Shown here one piece after another: positions 41,970 through 52,323 of a DNA stretch of 64,000 nt. Source of the DNA: Azomonas macrocytogenes (GTDB taxonomy: Bacteria > Pseudomonadota > Gammaproteobacteria > Pseudomonadales > Pseudomonadaceae); assembly GCF_014191985.1 (NCBI RefSeq), contig NZ_JACHXI010000017.1, positions 1-64,000 of the forward strand, read 5' to 3'. The position numbers and the translations under genes were made by a program. Every line of letters begins with the position of its first letter. The first letter of the stretch is position 1. The notes beneath the pieces are model-generated. The model was not told the DNA's origin. It made no database searches and saw only the letters and a list, made by a program, of their open reading frames with translations.

Positions 41970-42349
41970 ACCCAAACTCCCGTCAAAAGGATCAACACCG
42001 CAGAAACGATGAGAACGATTTTCGAACCTTGCTTGCCACCTTCCAGCGTTTCACCGTGGCCCGTATCCATAATGAGATGGCGAACCCCAGCTACCAGGTG
42101 GTACAGCAGCGCAGACAACAGTCCCCAAACAATCAGCTTGACCAGCGGACTGCTCAGATACATTTTGACCCGCGCAAAGCCCTCCTCGGAGGCCAGCGAG
42201 GTATCGAGTGCGAATAGCAGCACTGCAATACCTATGAACAAGATCACACCGGAAACCCGATGCAAAATCGACGTATAAGCGGTGATAGGGAGTTTGATGG
42301 TCCTAAGATCTAGGTTTACAGGTCGTTGGCTTTTCACGGCTTCTTTCAC
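41963..42349 (-). CDS. sdhC: Succinate dehydrogenase cytochrome b556 subunit C
   Basis: Membrane subunit with three helices. The family block RPVNLDLRTIKLPITAYTSI and the quinone-site 'LHRVSGVILF' are visible, and 'LYHLVAGVRHLIMD' carries the haem histidine. I chose the GTG at 42349 (128 residues, an AGGG site about 9 bases upstream) because close relatives begin with a few basic residues before SQRPVNL; a GTG at 42337 is possible. An ATG at 42517 would overlap the promoter and add foreign sequence. Confidence 0.93.
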   Translation of the reverse strand: MKEAVKSQRPVNLDLRTIKLPITAYTSILHRVSGVILFIGIAVLLFALDTSLASEEGFARVKMYLSSPLVKLIVWGLLSALLYHLVAGVRHLIMDTGHGETLEGGKQGSKIVLIVSAVLILLTGVWVW

Positions 42350-42469
42350 ACTCGAAGGCCCTGGCACGCAGAGCAAAGTTGTCGGGAAGAGCACTGTATA
42401 GCGCCCGCCACCCACGGGTGAAACCCTCGAAGTCTGGAACTCCTCTGGGCCCCTGCCGGTCGGTGGCCG

Positions 42470-42498
42470 AGTATAGACCGATAGGTTCCTAATGACAA
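42470..42498 (-). promoter_or_regulatory. Sigma-70 promoter of the sdh-suc operon
   Basis: Minus strand reads TTGTCA, 17 bases, TATACT, each hexamer one base from consensus, about 120 bp upstream of the sdhC start. Confidence 0.7.
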
Positions 42499-42614
42499 TG
42501 TGGTGAAATGCCACCAACTAAGCATTGCAGTAGGAAAGCAAAAAGCGTATTCAATCGGCCGCTATTCATGAAAATGCTCCCGGCAGGTCTCACGCCATTA
42601 TGCTTTAGGCCAAA

Positions 42615-42642
42615 TTGACATTGGCTCCTATCGTTCTATAGT
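42615..42642 (+). promoter_or_regulatory. Sigma-70 promoter of gltA
   Basis: Plus strand reads TTGACA, 16 bases, TATAGT, nearly consensus, about 58 bp upstream of the gltA start. It is divergent from the sdh promoter, about 115 bp away. Confidence 0.75.
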
Positions 42643-42699
42643 GACCCGGGCCCTGCGTGGGGGCTTCTGATGATTCCAAGCAAACACAGGAGGCCATAC

Positions 42700-43971
42700 A
42701 TGGCTGACAAGAAAGCGCAGTTGATCATCGAGGGCGCAGCCCCCGTCGAGCTGCCCGTAATAAGTGCCACTCTGGGGCCAGACGTAATCGACGTCCGTGG
42801 TCTTCTCTCCACTGGTAACTTCACTTTCGACCCAGGCTTCATGTCGACCGCATCTTGCGAGTCGAAAATCACCTATATCGATGGTGACAAGGGCATCTTG
42901 CTGCATCGCGGATACCCAATCGAGCAGTTGGCGGAAAAATCCGACTACCTGGAAACCTGCTATCTCTTGCTCTATGGGGAGCTGCCAACTCCCGAGGAAA
43001 AGGAAAAGTTCGTAAACACGGTGAAAAACCACACCATGGTTCACGAACAGCTGAAAACCTTCTTCAATGGTTTTCGCCGCGATGCCCATCCGATGGCGAT
43101 TTTGCTTGGGGTAGTCGGCGCTCTTTCCGCCTTCTATCACGATTCACTTGATAATAATAATCCACAGCATCGCGAGATTTCCGCGATCCGTCTGGTTGCC
43201 AAGCTCCCCACTATTGCCGCGATGGCCTACAAGTACTCCATAGGCCAACCGATGGTATATCCACGTAACGATCTTAATTACGCGGAAAACTTCCTGCACA
43301 TGATGTTCAACACGCCGTGCGAGGAAAAACCGATCAGTCCCGTGCTGGCCAAAGCCATGGACCGGATCTTTGTCCTCCATGCCGACCATGAGCAGAATGC
43401 TTCGACTTCGGCAGTGCGTTCTGTAGGTTCGACTGGTGCCAACCCATTCGCCTGTATTGCCGCCGGTATCGCCGCACTCTGGGGACCGGCTCATGGTGGT
43501 GCAAACGAAGCCGTACTGACCATGTTGGACGAAATCGGGGATGTCTCGAATATCGAGAAATATCTGGCCAAGGCCAAGGATAAGAACGATCCGTTCAAAC
43601 TGATGGGCTTTGGCCACCGCGTCTACAAGAACTTCGATCCACGTGCGCGCGTCATGAAGAAGACCTGTGACGAGGTACTGGCCGAGCTGGGTATCAACGA
43701 CCCACAACTGGAACTGGCGATGAAGCTCGAGCAAATCGCGCTGAAGGATCCCTACTTCGCCGAGCGTAACCTGTACCCGAACGTAGACTTCTACTCGGGT
43801 ATCATCCTCAAGGCCGTTGGTATTCCGACCAGCATGTTTACAGTGATCTTTGCTCTGGCTCGCACCGTTGGCTGGATCTCTCACTGGAAAGAAATGCTGT
43901 CGGGCCCATACAAGATCAACCGCCCGCGCCAGCTTTACACTGGCGAATTGAAGCGCGATATCACACGCTGA
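42700..43971 (+). CDS. gltA: Citrate synthase (type II, hexameric)
   Basis: Condenses acetyl-CoA with oxaloacetate, entering the TCA cycle. Of 423 residues, with catalytic histidines in '[13 protein letters not shown]' and '[15 protein letters not shown]' and the catalytic aspartate in 'PNVDFYSG'. The ATG at 42700 has a consensus AGGAGG site 7 bases upstream; the ATG at 42670 is upstream of that site and is rejected. It is divergent from the sdh-suc operon, the usual Pseudomonas arrangement. Confidence 0.98.
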   Translation: MADKKAQLIIEGAAPVELPVISATLGPDVIDVRGLLSTGNFTFDPGFMSTASCESKITYIDGDKGILLHRGYPIEQLAEKSDYLETCYLLLYGELPTPEEKEKFVNTVKNHTMVHEQLKTFFNGFRRDAHPMAILLGVVGALSAFYHDSLDNNNPQHREISAIRLVAKLPTIAAMAYKYSIGQPMVYPRNDLNYAENFLHMMFNTPCEEKPISPVLAKAMDRIFVLHADHEQNASTSAVRSVGSTGANPFACIAAGIAALWGPAHGGANEAVLTMLDEIGDVSNIEKYLAKAKDKNDPFKLMGFGHRVYKNFDPRARVMKKTCDEVLAELGINDPQLELAMKLEQIALKDPYFAERNLYPNVDFYSGIILKAVGIPTSMFTVIFALARTVGWISHWKEMLSGPYKINRPRQLYTGELKRDITR

Positions 43972-43988
43972 TAGATAGCTTTCCACTC

Positions 43989-44016
43989 AAAAAAGCTGCC
44001 TTCTGGCAGCTTTTTT
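43989..44016. terminator. Terminator of gltA, bidirectional
   Basis: AAAAAAGCTGCC / GGCAGCTTTTTT, a 12-bp stem with a TTCT loop and T-runs on both strands, also able to end the converging cysteine-cluster gene. Confidence 0.92.
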
Positions 44017-44057
44017 CTTTCAATTTTTTGTACATCGTCTGAAATTACAGGTGAACC

Positions 44058-44309
44058 TCAAGAAGTCGTCTGCTCCCACCATGTAATCAGCTCGATAGCC
44101 TCCTCCCGACTGCATCCGCAAACCTCTGGATCGGCTTTAAATCTTTGGCATACGGCTGGACGTTCTGGCTTATCGAACAAGTTGCACATAAAGTGTTCAG
44201 TCAAGTGTAGACAAGGGATTCCCGCCGGCTTTCCGTGAGGCATACCGAAAAAAGGCTGGGTTATGGAAGGCGCTACACAGCAGGCACCGCAAGCAGGGCG
44301 GCATTCCAT
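44058..44309 (-). CDS. YkgJ-family cysteine-cluster protein
   Basis: Small 83-residue protein of the YkgJ/UPF0153 group, presumed to bind zinc or an iron-sulfur cluster. Function unknown. Conserved cysteines appear in MECRPACGACC, IPCLHL, FMCNLF, PAVCQRF and EVCGC. Two tandem ATGs (44312, 44309) follow an AGGAG site; 44309 is better spaced and starts MECRP as in relatives. The C-terminal 'EEAIELITWWEQ' is also family-like. Confidence 0.88.
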   Translation of the reverse strand: MECRPACGACCVAPSITQPFFGMPHGKPAGIPCLHLTEHFMCNLFDKPERPAVCQRFKADPEVCGCSREEAIELITWWEQTTS

Positions 44310-44481
44310 CATCACTCCTGAAGCATTGCTAAAGGCAGGTATTCTAATCACCGTAACAATGTATCAGATAATTTGGATTCATAAGTAATCGTGCCAAGAG
44401 CATCGTTCATCAATCCGGATGACGGCAATGAATGGCTTGGGCATACTTCGCCTCCTTTTCGAACGCGAACAGGAGAGAAGC

Positions 44482-44763
44482 ATGTTCAAGGTCAACGAGT
44501 ACTTCAATGGCAGTGTCAAATCCATTGCATTCGACATGGCCAATGGCCCTGCCACGATCGGCGTCATGGCACCCGGCGAATACGAATTCGGTACCAACCA
44601 ACTGGAAATAATGCACGTGGTCTCGGGTAGTCTGGTCGCCAAGCTGCCGGGCAATGCGGATTGGAAAACATTCGAAGCCGGTAGTCAGTTCACCGTCCAG
44701 CCTAATAGCAAATTTCAGTTGAAGGTGAGTGTAGATACTGCCTATTTGTGCGAATACCACTAG
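44482..44763 (+). CDS. ppnP: Pyrimidine/purine nucleoside phosphorylase, cupin type
   Basis: A 93-residue cupin of the former UPF0345 group; E. coli PpnP cleaves several nucleosides with phosphate. Recognised from '[17 protein letters not shown]', '[14 protein letters not shown]' and the end 'AYLCEYH'. The ATG at 44482 has an AGGAG site; in-frame codons upstream at 44419 are before that site. Confidence 0.9.
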   Translation: MFKVNEYFNGSVKSIAFDMANGPATIGVMAPGEYEFGTNQLEIMHVVSGSLVAKLPGNADWKTFEAGSQFTVQPNSKFQLKVSVDTAYLCEYH

Positions 44764-44773
44764 AACGAGTCGG

Positions 44774-44803
44774 AGCGTCTATGCTCTACGAAGACTAGAC
44801 GCT
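44774..44803. repeat. Inverted repeat between ppnP and tusA
   Basis: Perfect 8-base arms AGCGTCTA / TAGACGCT with a 14-base loop, 10 bp after the ppnP stop. No T-run, so it is only a possible termination structure. Confidence 0.4.
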
Positions 44804-44882
44804 ACCCATATGAACAGACCCCGATAAATAGATCCATTCGCTCACATATGGTCCGAGCATTACCGCTCCCAACAGAAATCAA

Positions 44883-45137
44883 TCATTGGTTGCTTTTCTT
44901 CCGGATCCAATACAAATAACTTCCCTTTTCCGCTTTCTGCTCAAGCAATTCGTGCCCGAGAAACATACAGAATTTAGGAATATCCCTCTGCGTAGATGGG
45001 TCTGTGGCGATAACTTTGAGTAATCCGCCATCGGCCAGATCACGCACTTTGTTATGCAGCATCATCACCGGCTCCGGACAATGCAACCCAGAAGCGTCCA
45101 GGATGTCGTCTGTTGTCATTTCAGTTGATACGCCCAT
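44883..45137 (-). CDS. tusA: TusA-family sulfur carrier
   Basis: Sulfur-relay protein of 84 residues that carries persulfide sulfur for tRNA 2-thiouridine and other sulfur transfers. The acceptor is Cys20 in the signature [16 protein letters not shown]. The ATG at 45137 has a GGAG site 6 bases upstream; an internal ATG at 45119 is possible but lacks a better site. It follows rlmM on the same strand. Confidence 0.93.
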   Translation of the reverse strand: MGVSTEMTTDDILDASGLHCPEPVMMLHNKVRDLADGGLLKVIATDPSTQRDIPKFCMFLGHELLEQKAEKGSYLYWIRKKSNQ

Positions 45138-45188
45138 TAAAATCTCCGGTCGAGCAGAATGAGTTCTCGATACAGGAAAGCAACCAGG

Positions 45189-46244
45189 TCAGCTTTTGAA
45201 TACTCGCACATGGCAGGTCACCTCTTCGCGATCATGATAGAGCTGCTTGCAGGCAATACCAGCCTGCACACCTCGTCCGGCCAGTCCTGACTCGATACGC
45301 TCCAGCAAGCGCTTTACTTCGGTATAGCGCTGTTTCATCGGTAACTTGAGATTGACTACAGCTTCACGACACAGTCCTTCGCCAATCCAATTCTCCAGCA
45401 ATGCTGCATTGCGCGCAGGTTTCTCGACAATATCGCAGACCATCCAATCCACTGGCTTACGCGGGCGAAAAACGAAACCATCGACATGCTGATGTTCTAC
45501 CAAACCCGAGTCCATCAGCTTTTCATTCATGGGGCCATTGTCGACGGCGATGACTCGCATATAGCGATTGACCAACTGCCAAGTCCAGCCTCCGGGTGAA
45601 GCGCCCAGATCGACAGCGGTCATTCCAGCCGTCAAGCGATCATCCCACTCACTGCGCGGAATGAAATGATGCCAGGCCTCTTCCAGTTTGAGCGTAGAGC
45701 GACTGGGTGCCTGGCGAGGAAATTTCAGGCGCGGAATTCCCATCGGCCAAAGCGCGCTGTTGCCTTTTTCCGCAATTCCGACGAAAACCTCGCGACCACT
45801 ACGAAAAGTCATTAGCAGACAGGGTCCAGCACCACCATCCAGAAGATAGCCACTTTTGGTCAATGCCCGACGTAACGGAGCTTCGAATTTACGGCAAAAG
45901 GTCGATAGTTCCTTACCTTCATTCGTATCCAATACTTCCAGCCACAAACTGCTGCACGCCGGAATCGTTGCGAGATACTCCAGCAAAATGCCGATTCGAT
46001 CCCCCTCCGGCAAGTGCAGCCATTCACCGCGCGCCCACTGCCGGGGAAATATCAACCGTGAGAAACGCACTTTTTTCATCAAGTGCTCGAGATCGTCGCC
46101 ACCATTGCAGATAAATTCTGCAAACCCAGTACCTGGACGCGCCTTGGCGTAGCCAGCGATATTCATCTGACCAGCCAAATCACCGATTTCGGCACAGACC
46201 TCATTTTCAAAACCAGTACGGCAATGCAACAGCAATGTCTTCAT
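45189..46244 (-). CDS. rlmM: 23S rRNA C2498 2'-O-ribose methyltransferase
   Basis: SAM-dependent methyltransferase of 351 residues acting on 23S rRNA. It has an N-terminal THUMP-like part and a C-terminal Rossmann domain with SAM site VDLGASPGGWTWQL, then 'DWMVCDIVEKP' and 'VVNLKLPMKQR', giving the Asp and Lys of the catalytic tetrad. The ATG at 46244 matches family starts (MKTLLLHC); upstream ATGs in the same frame are disfavoured. The ribosome site is weak. Confidence 0.93.
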   Translation of the reverse strand: MKTLLLHCRTGFENEVCAEIGDLAGQMNIAGYAKARPGTGFAEFICNGGDDLEHLMKKVRFSRLIFPRQWARGEWLHLPEGDRIGILLEYLATIPACSSLWLEVLDTNEGKELSTFCRKFEAPLRRALTKSGYLLDGGAGPCLLMTFRSGREVFVGIAEKGNSALWPMGIPRLKFPRQAPSRSTLKLEEAWHHFIPRSEWDDRLTAGMTAVDLGASPGGWTWQLVNRYMRVIAVDNGPMNEKLMDSGLVEHQHVDGFVFRPRKPVDWMVCDIVEKPARNAALLENWIGEGLCREAVVNLKLPMKQRYTEVKRLLERIESGLAGRGVQAGIACKQLYHDREEVTCHVRVFKS

Positions 46245-46425
46245 CGAGTTTTTCGTAAACGGCATCGAGCCAGAGCGCAAGAAAGGCGGGCATGATAGCC
46301 GAGAGTTGGAACCCTCGCTTTCCTTGTCAGTCCAGTAATTATCGACTACATGAAGCAGGGCCTTGCTTCAAGGCTCCGCATTCACTTCCCTGCTCCGCTC
46401 TGCGGAGAAGAAAAAGGAGACGAGA

Positions 46426-49098
46426 ATGCCCTCTCTGGATAGCCTCGATTGCCGCCGTAGCCTGGAAGTCGCTGGCAAAACCTACCATTACTTCAGCCTG
46501 CCGGAAGCGGCCAGACATCTAGGTGATATCTCTCGCCTGCCCGCTTCGCTGAAGGTGCTGCTGGAAAACCTGCTACGTTGGGAAGATGGCGCTACGGTGC
46601 ACAAGAAAGATTTTATCGCCCTTGCCAATTGGCTCAAGAAACGCAGCTCCAATCAGGAAATCCAGTACCGTCCGGCACGAGTGCTGATGCAGGATTTCAC
46701 CGGCGTACCGGCAATCGTCGACCTGGCCGCCATGCGTGATGCCGTGTCGCGCGCAGGAGCCGACCCGCAAAAGATCAATCCCCTTTCCCCGGTCGATCTG
46801 GTGATCGATCATTCGGTTATGGTCGACCATTTCGGTAGTGATCGGGCTTTCCAGGAAAATGTGGAAATCGAGATGCAGCGCAATGGCGAACGCTATGCCT
46901 TTCTGCGCTGGGGCCAGCAGGCTTTCGATAACTTCCGCGTAGTACCGCCAGGCACCGGCATCTGTCACCAGGTGAATCTGGAATACCTGGGACAGGTAGT
47001 CTGGACCCGGGACGAGAATGGCGATACCTACGCCTATCCGGATACCTTGGTAGGAACCGACTCTCATACCACTATGATCAATGGCTTGGGCATCCTCGGC
47101 TGGGGTGTCGGTGGCATCGAGGCCGAAGCGGCCATGCTTGGCCAGCCGGTTTCCATGCTGATTCCTGAAGTGGTCGGCTTTCGCCTGACCGGCAAGCTAC
47201 AAGAAGGCATGACCGCTACTGACCTGGTACTTACCGTAACCCAGATGCTGCGCAAGCAGGGAGTAGTCGGCAAATTCGTTGAATTCTTCGGCCCGGGCCT
47301 CGATAACCTCCCACTGGCCGACCGCGCGACCATCAGTAATATGGCACCGGAATACGGTGCAACCTGCGGCTTTTTCCCTGTGGATCAAGTCACTATCGAC
47401 TATCTGCGCCTGACCGGCCGCGACGAGTCGCGCATCGCGCTAGTCGAAGCGTACAGCAAAGCCCAAGGTCTGTGGCGTGATAGCAACACTCCCGATCCAG
47501 TGTTTACCCACACGCTGGAGCTGGAGCTGGCCGATGTCGTACCATCGCTGGCCGGCCCGAAACGCCCACAGGATCGTGTGGCACTAAGCGATATCGGTGC
47601 GAGTTTCGATTTGCTGCTGGAAACCACCGGTAAACGGCAACAGGCCGAGACAGCATTCGAGGTCAAGGACGAAGATTTCCCGCTCAAGCATGGCGCAGTG
47701 GTCATTGCCGCCATCACCTCTTGCACCAACACTTCCAACCCCAATGTCTTGATGGCTGCAGGCCTGCTGGCCAAAAAAGCCGTGGAGCGAGGCTTGCAAC
47801 GCCAGCCCTGGGTCAAATCCTCATTGGCTCCCGGCTCCAAGGTTGTGACCGACTACCTGGAAAAGGCCGGTCTTACACCTTATCTGAATCAGCTTGGCTT
47901 CAACCTGGTCGGCTATGGTTGCACCACCTGCATCGGCAACTCTGGCCCACTGTCCGAGCCCATCGGCCAGGCAATTACCGATAACGATTTGATCGTATCC
48001 TCGGTTCTATCCGGCAATCGCAATTTCGAAGGTCGCGTGCATCCGCTGGTCAAGGCCAACTGGCTGGCCTCGCCACCGCTGGTTGTGGCCTTTGCCCTGG
48101 CTGGAACTACGCGCATTGATTTGTCCAGGGAACCGCTGGGATTTGATGACAAGAATCAACCGGTCTATCTCAAGGAGATCTGGCCGAGCAGCAGCGAGAT
48201 AAACGCAGCCGTCAGCCAGATCGACGGCAGCATGTTTCGCCGACGCTATGCCAACGTATTCGATGGCGACAAGAACTGGCAGGCCATTTCGGTCGGCACA
48301 GGCGACACTTATGAATGGAATGCCGACTCCAGCTATGTGCAGAATCCGCCTTTCTTCGAAGACATCGACAAGCCAGCAGCCTCGCCAGAGGATATCGAAG
48401 GCGCTCGCATCCTGGCGCTATTCGGTGATTCCATCACCACCGACCATATCTCACCTGCCGGGAATATAAAGGCCAACTCACCAGCGGGGCTTTATCTACA
48501 ACAGCTCGGCGTCGCTCCGGAGGATTTCAATTCCTACGGCTCACGCCGTGGTAATCACGAAGTGATGATGCGTGGCACCTTTGCCAATATCCGTATCAAA
48601 AACGAAATGCTGGGCGGTGAAGAAGGCGGCAATACGCTCTACCAGCCGGATGGTGAAAAGATGTCGATCTACGCGGCTGCCATGCGCTACCAGAGCCAAA
48701 ACACGCCACTGGTGGTGATTGCCGGCAAGGAATATGGCACCGGATCCAGCCGCGACTGGGCAGCCAAGGGCACCAATCTACTGGGGGTAAAGGCCGTAAT
48801 CGCCGAAAGCTTCGAGCGTATTCACCGCTCCAACCTGATCGGTATGGGAGTTCTGGCCTTGCAGTTCATTAATGGCCAGACCCGTCAGTCGCTGGGACTC
48901 ACTGGCCGCGAAATACTCTCCATCCACGGACTTTCCGCCGATATCGAGCCACAGCAGACGCTTGGAGTCACCATAGAGCGCCCCGATGGTAGTCACGATA
49001 CCTTCGAAGTGCTGTGCCGTATCGATACGACCAATGAAGTCCAGTACTTCAAGGCTGGCGGAATTTTACATTATGTATTGCGTAGCCTGATCAAGTGA
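46426..49098 (+). CDS. acnA: Aconitate hydratase A
   Basis: Monomeric 4Fe-4S aconitase of 890 residues interconverting citrate and isocitrate. Cluster cysteines are visible in TSCTNTSNP and [10 protein letters not shown], substrate motifs in '[15 protein letters not shown]', and the C-terminal swivel domain in '[16 protein letters not shown]'. The ATG has a strong AAAAGGAG site. Length and sequence fit the AcnA/IRP type, not AcnB. Confidence 0.97.
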   Translation: MPSLDSLDCRRSLEVAGKTYHYFSLPEAARHLGDISRLPASLKVLLENLLRWEDGATVHKKDFIALANWLKKRSSNQEIQYRPARVLMQDFTGVPAIVDLAAMRDAVSRAGADPQKINPLSPVDLVIDHSVMVDHFGSDRAFQENVEIEMQRNGERYAFLRWGQQAFDNFRVVPPGTGICHQVNLEYLGQVVWTRDENGDTYAYPDTLVGTDSHTTMINGLGILGWGVGGIEAEAAMLGQPVSMLIPEVVGFRLTGKLQEGMTATDLVLTVTQMLRKQGVVGKFVEFFGPGLDNLPLADRATISNMAPEYGATCGFFPVDQVTIDYLRLTGRDESRIALVEAYSKAQGLWRDSNTPDPVFTHTLELELADVVPSLAGPKRPQDRVALSDIGASFDLLLETTGKRQQAETAFEVKDEDFPLKHGAVVIAAITSCTNTSNPNVLMAAGLLAKKAVERGLQRQPWVKSSLAPGSKVVTDYLEKAGLTPYLNQLGFNLVGYGCTTCIGNSGPLSEPIGQAITDNDLIVSSVLSGNRNFEGRVHPLVKANWLASPPLVVAFALAGTTRIDLSREPLGFDDKNQPVYLKEIWPSSSEINAAVSQIDGSMFRRRYANVFDGDKNWQAISVGTGDTYEWNADSSYVQNPPFFEDIDKPAASPEDIEGARILALFGDSITTDHISPAGNIKANSPAGLYLQQLGVAPEDFNSYGSRRGNHEVMMRGTFANIRIKNEMLGGEEGGNTLYQPDGEKMSIYAAAMRYQSQNTPLVVIAGKEYGTGSSRDWAAKGTNLLGVKAVIAESFERIHRSNLIGMGVLALQFINGQTRQSLGLTGREILSIHGLSADIEPQQTLGVTIERPDGSHDTFEVLCRIDTTNEVQYFKAGGILHYVLRSLIK

Positions 49099-49272
49099 AA
49101 CTGACTCGCTTCAGGGTTTTCGGCAGACTGGATGGCCGCTGGAAAGCAGCCATTCGCCATTGTGCGATTTCATTTTTCCTTCATATGAAGAACCGACGCA
49201 TCTTTTCGCATCGATACCTGTCGAACGTTAGCCCTAACTGCCAGGGAATTATCTATGAAAGAGGAGTCGACC

Positions 49273-49671
49273 ATGAATAAGTCACTAATGATCGCAGCAT
49301 TGGCTGCAACTGCTATTCTTGCAGGATGTGACAAGAAAGAAGAAAGAGCTCCGGCCTCACCGGTAACCTCTACCGCGCCACCGGTAACATCGGTAGCCAC
49401 ACCACAAAGCGCTCCCGAAATAGTGAGTTATACCTGCGACAGTGGCAAAACCCTGACCGTGGAATATTTCCCTGAAAACAAGGCAACGCTGAAATACGAA
49501 GGCTCGACCCACGCACTGGCGGCAGCATCGGCAAGCAGCAAACGCTACCTCAACGACGATATCCAATGGAATAGAGCAGCTGCCGGCTCGAAGAGCACAC
49601 TCTCTCACATGAAAGCCGGCACCAGTGGCGAAACGATCGAAAGCTGCCTTGAACCAGCCTCACAGCACTGA
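49273..49671 (+). CDS. MliC-like lipoprotein (putative C-type lysozyme inhibitor)
   Basis: Predicted lipoprotein of 132 residues with lipobox ILAGC (Cys19), a Pro/Ser/Thr-rich linker (about 25-50) and a C-terminal MliC-type domain: 'YTCDSGKTLTVEYFPENKATLKYEG', then SASSKRY and DIQWNRA, with the cysteine pair in YTC and ESC. Known MliC proteins in the cell envelope inhibit host c-type lysozyme. The aspartate after the lipid cysteine (CDKK) may favour inner-membrane retention. The ATG follows a GAGGAG site. Domain assignment is by eye. Confidence 0.75.
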   Translation: MNKSLMIAALAATAILAGCDKKEERAPASPVTSTAPPVTSVATPQSAPEIVSYTCDSGKTLTVEYFPENKATLKYEGSTHALAAASASSKRYLNDDIQWNRAAAGSKSTLSHMKAGTSGETIESCLEPASQH

Positions 49672-49677
49672 TCACCA

Positions 49678-50211
49678 TTACTGCATAACGAAGCGTAACT
49701 GCCTGACGATATGGGTGAGTCCTTGCCCTTGCGCCAGGCTCGCAGCCGTGTTGCCCTGCCGATCGACCAGATCGGCATCGGCCCCATGTTGCAGATATAA
49801 CTGCACGATAGCCTCTCGCCCGAATAACGAAGCCATCATCAAGGCTGTCTGGCCCGCATGGTTTGTATGGTTGATGTTACAGCCGGTATTTTCCAGCAGC
49901 CATTTCGCTGTTCCTTCGTATCCCCTGTAGGCAACGCCCATGTATACGTTGCTGCCCTGCTGGTCCTCGGCACAGGGCTCGGCACCATGCTTGAGCAGCC
50001 AGGCGAGCACCTCGGTATGGCCGTAATAGGCAGCCATGATGAATGGCGTATAACCTCGTGCATTGACTGCATTCAGATTCGCCCCCTTGGCTGTCAACGT
50101 CTCCAGAACCGCAACATTGCCTTCGCGAGCAGCATCCAGCAGGCGTTCATCGTCTTCATCAGCCAGAGCTATCGAGGTTATCAGCATGAGAAAGGCAAAC
50201 AGATAGCGCAT
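49678..50211 (-). CDS. ankB: Periplasmic ankyrin-repeat protein, AnkB-like
   Basis: A 177-residue protein with a signal peptide (about 1-17, 'YLFAFLMLITSIALA') and about four ankyrin repeats, for example 'RGYTPFIMAAYYGHTEVLAWLLKHGA' and 'GQTALMMASLFGREAIVQLYLQHGA'. In P. aeruginosa ankB lies directly after katB and is needed for full KatB activity. Here it begins 47 bp after the catalase gene on the same strand, giving the same pair. Confidence 0.92.
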   Translation of the reverse strand: MRYLFAFLMLITSIALADEDDERLLDAAREGNVAVLETLTAKGANLNAVNARGYTPFIMAAYYGHTEVLAWLLKHGAEPCAEDQQGSNVYMGVAYRGYEGTAKWLLENTGCNINHTNHAGQTALMMASLFGREAIVQLYLQHGADADLVDRQGNTAASLAQGQGLTHIVRQLRFVMQ

Positions 50212-50258
50212 AGTGAAAAGCAGCCATGCTTACACATGGCCGCCCCCTCTTATTGGTT

Positions 50259-51809
50259 TCAGTTGTTGTAACTGTCGGCCAGTTTCTTCGCATCGACCAG
50301 ATTCACTTTCACAGCCTTGGCTACCCGGGTTCCATAATCGATGTCGGCCTTGTAAAAGTAGCTGACCATGATGGTGCGAATTTCATCGCTCTTGACCTGT
50401 CCAAGATCGGCATTCAGGCCATCGACAAGCTTCACCTTGCCGTCTTCATCCAGGCTCCGATAGAAATCCCCTGCCTGTTTGAAATTCTGCGTCTTGGCAA
50501 TGATGTCCTGCTGCGTGGTTCCCTTCAGCTCATAGCGGCAATAATCGTATTCGGCATTATCCGTCAGGTTCGCGTCCGTACGGCTTGGCTGATAATTGAC
50601 CGATCCCTTGCGCGGCGGCGAGTAACCGGCGCCATCCTGGGCATTGGTATGCATCGGGTTGCGTGGCGCGTTCACCGGCAGATACAGGTGATTGATGCCC
50701 AAACGGTAACGCTGGGTATCGGCGTAGGAGAACAGGCGCCCCTGTAGCATGCGATCTTCGGAAGGCTCGATGCCCGGGATCATGTTGCTCGGCGCCACGG
50801 CTACCTGCTCAGTGGCCTGGAAGAAATTGTCCGGCACCTTGTTCAGCGTCAGCTCACCTACTTTGCGTGCTGGCACAAGATCCTCAGGCCAGATCTTGGT
50901 GTCATCCAGCGGATTGAAGTCGAACTTGTCGAGTTCCTCAGGCTTCAGCGTCTGGATATAAAGATCCCAGACCGGAAAATTCCCCTTGCCAATCTCGGTA
51001 TAGAGATCTCGCGTCAGATGATTGAAATCCACCTTCTGCACTTCGGCGGCCTCGGCAACAGATAGCCCTTTCACACCCTGGCGGCTCTTCCAGGTGAATT
51101 TCACGTACTGCCAGTTGCTGCAGTCCTTGGTAGTAAACTTGAAAGCATTTACGCCGGCGCCATCCATCTGCCGATAACTAGCCGGAATTCCAAGCGTGCT
51201 GTACACACGAGTCAGCATATGGGTGCTTTCCGGTACATGGGAGAAAAAATCGAAGAACCGATTCGGGTCCTGGATATTGGTCACAGGGTCGGGTTTGAGC
51301 GAATGGATCATATCCGGGAACTTGATGGCATCGCGGATGAAGAACACCGGCAGGTTATTTCCTACCAGATCCCAGTTGCCGTCTTCAGTATAGAACTTGA
51401 CCGCAAATCCATGCGGATCACGCAGGGTTTCAGGCGATCCCTTGGGGTGGATTACAGTGGAAAAGCGCACGAAAACCGGTGTCTCCTTGCCTGTCGCCAG
51501 AAACGGCGCCGCTTGTGTGATATTGCTCAGATCGACAGTCGCTTTGAATACCCCTTCAGCGCCGGTACCACGGGCATGCACGACGCGCTCGGGAATTCGC
51601 TCACGATCGAAAGCAGCCAGCTTCTCGATCAGATGATGATCCTGAATCAGGACCGGGCCGTTGGGCCCGGCGGTCAGGGAGTTCTGGTTATCCCCCACCG
51701 GCGCCCCATTGAGACGGGTCAGTGGCTCGGCATGCGCAGTGGCAATGCCCATGGCCAGCAACGTGGTAGTCGATAACAGGCAGCAGCGCTTGATGGCAGT
51801 GGCTTTCAT
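50259..51809 (-). CDS. katB: Exported haem catalase KatB
   Basis: Monofunctional clade-type catalase of 516 residues with a signal peptide (about 1-28, 'LLSTTTLLAMGIATAHA'), so probably periplasmic. The catalytic His78 is in RVVHARGTGAEG, the catalytic Asn near 151 in VGNNLPVFFIRD, and the haem-ligand tyrosine in RLFSYADTQRYRLG. It is co-directional with ankB, as in P. aeruginosa where the pair is induced by peroxide. The ATG at 51809 matches relatives; an earlier start would spoil the signal peptide. No clear OxyR site was recognised. Confidence 0.95.
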   Translation of the reverse strand: MKATAIKRCCLLSTTTLLAMGIATAHAEPLTRLNGAPVGDNQNSLTAGPNGPVLIQDHHLIEKLAAFDRERIPERVVHARGTGAEGVFKATVDLSNITQAAPFLATGKETPVFVRFSTVIHPKGSPETLRDPHGFAVKFYTEDGNWDLVGNNLPVFFIRDAIKFPDMIHSLKPDPVTNIQDPNRFFDFFSHVPESTHMLTRVYSTLGIPASYRQMDGAGVNAFKFTTKDCSNWQYVKFTWKSRQGVKGLSVAEAAEVQKVDFNHLTRDLYTEIGKGNFPVWDLYIQTLKPEELDKFDFNPLDDTKIWPEDLVPARKVGELTLNKVPDNFFQATEQVAVAPSNMIPGIEPSEDRMLQGRLFSYADTQRYRLGINHLYLPVNAPRNPMHTNAQDGAGYSPPRKGSVNYQPSRTDANLTDNAEYDYCRYELKGTTQQDIIAKTQNFKQAGDFYRSLDEDGKVKLVDGLNADLGQVKSDEIRTIMVSYFYKADIDYGTRVAKAVKVNLVDAKKLADSYNN

Positions 51810-52323
51810 AGTTTTATTCTTCTCTTCGGCTGAGGTCTTCCGGCAATACAGCGCCGTCAACTAAAGAGTTTCGGCAAAACCATAAATTCGTCTAATCAAC
51901 AGAAAGAATTGGATCAATTGATTTGGACGATCCTTGGGCCTGTTGGGGTTTCGGTGCGCTCACAAGGCGATTGCATTTACTTGAGCAGCTACTTGAGCAG
52001 CAATCAACTAAACAGATACCGATTGATTAATGGCAGCATAGAGTACGAAAATTTAAAAGTAGTAATATAACAAATATGGAGAATATTTATCAAATGAGAA
52101 AATAACCAAAAATAGATTTTTTATTATTATTAATAATATAAAAACGTTATAACAGAGCATATTAGCCATGCAATAGAAATTTATTATTGAAACCAGCTCT
52201 GTTAGCAGGCTAATCTAAACATTAGCCAGCTCACAAAAATGTTTTTATTTCACATAATTTTACCGTAATATTTTGGACGATTTTTACACACTTCGATTTT
52301 GCTCACCTCCGATGAGTTTCCCC
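51810..52323. other. Divergent intergenic region between katB and mqo
   Basis: No gene seen. It must carry the katB and mqo promoters. Bases about 52030-52270 are very AT-rich. The 10-mer TTTGGACGAT occurs twice (51922 and 52272), which may be chance, and ATCAATTGAT is a small palindrome near 51913. Confidence 0.5.

Noticed and set aside
46324-46352. TTGTCA-N17-TACATG as acnA promoter
   Set aside because: The -10 hexamer matches only three consensus bases; too weak to annotate.
51922-52281. TTTGGACGAT repeated at both ends of the katB-mqo gap
   Set aside because: A 10-base direct repeat 350 bp apart could be chance; no target-site or IS structure between the copies.
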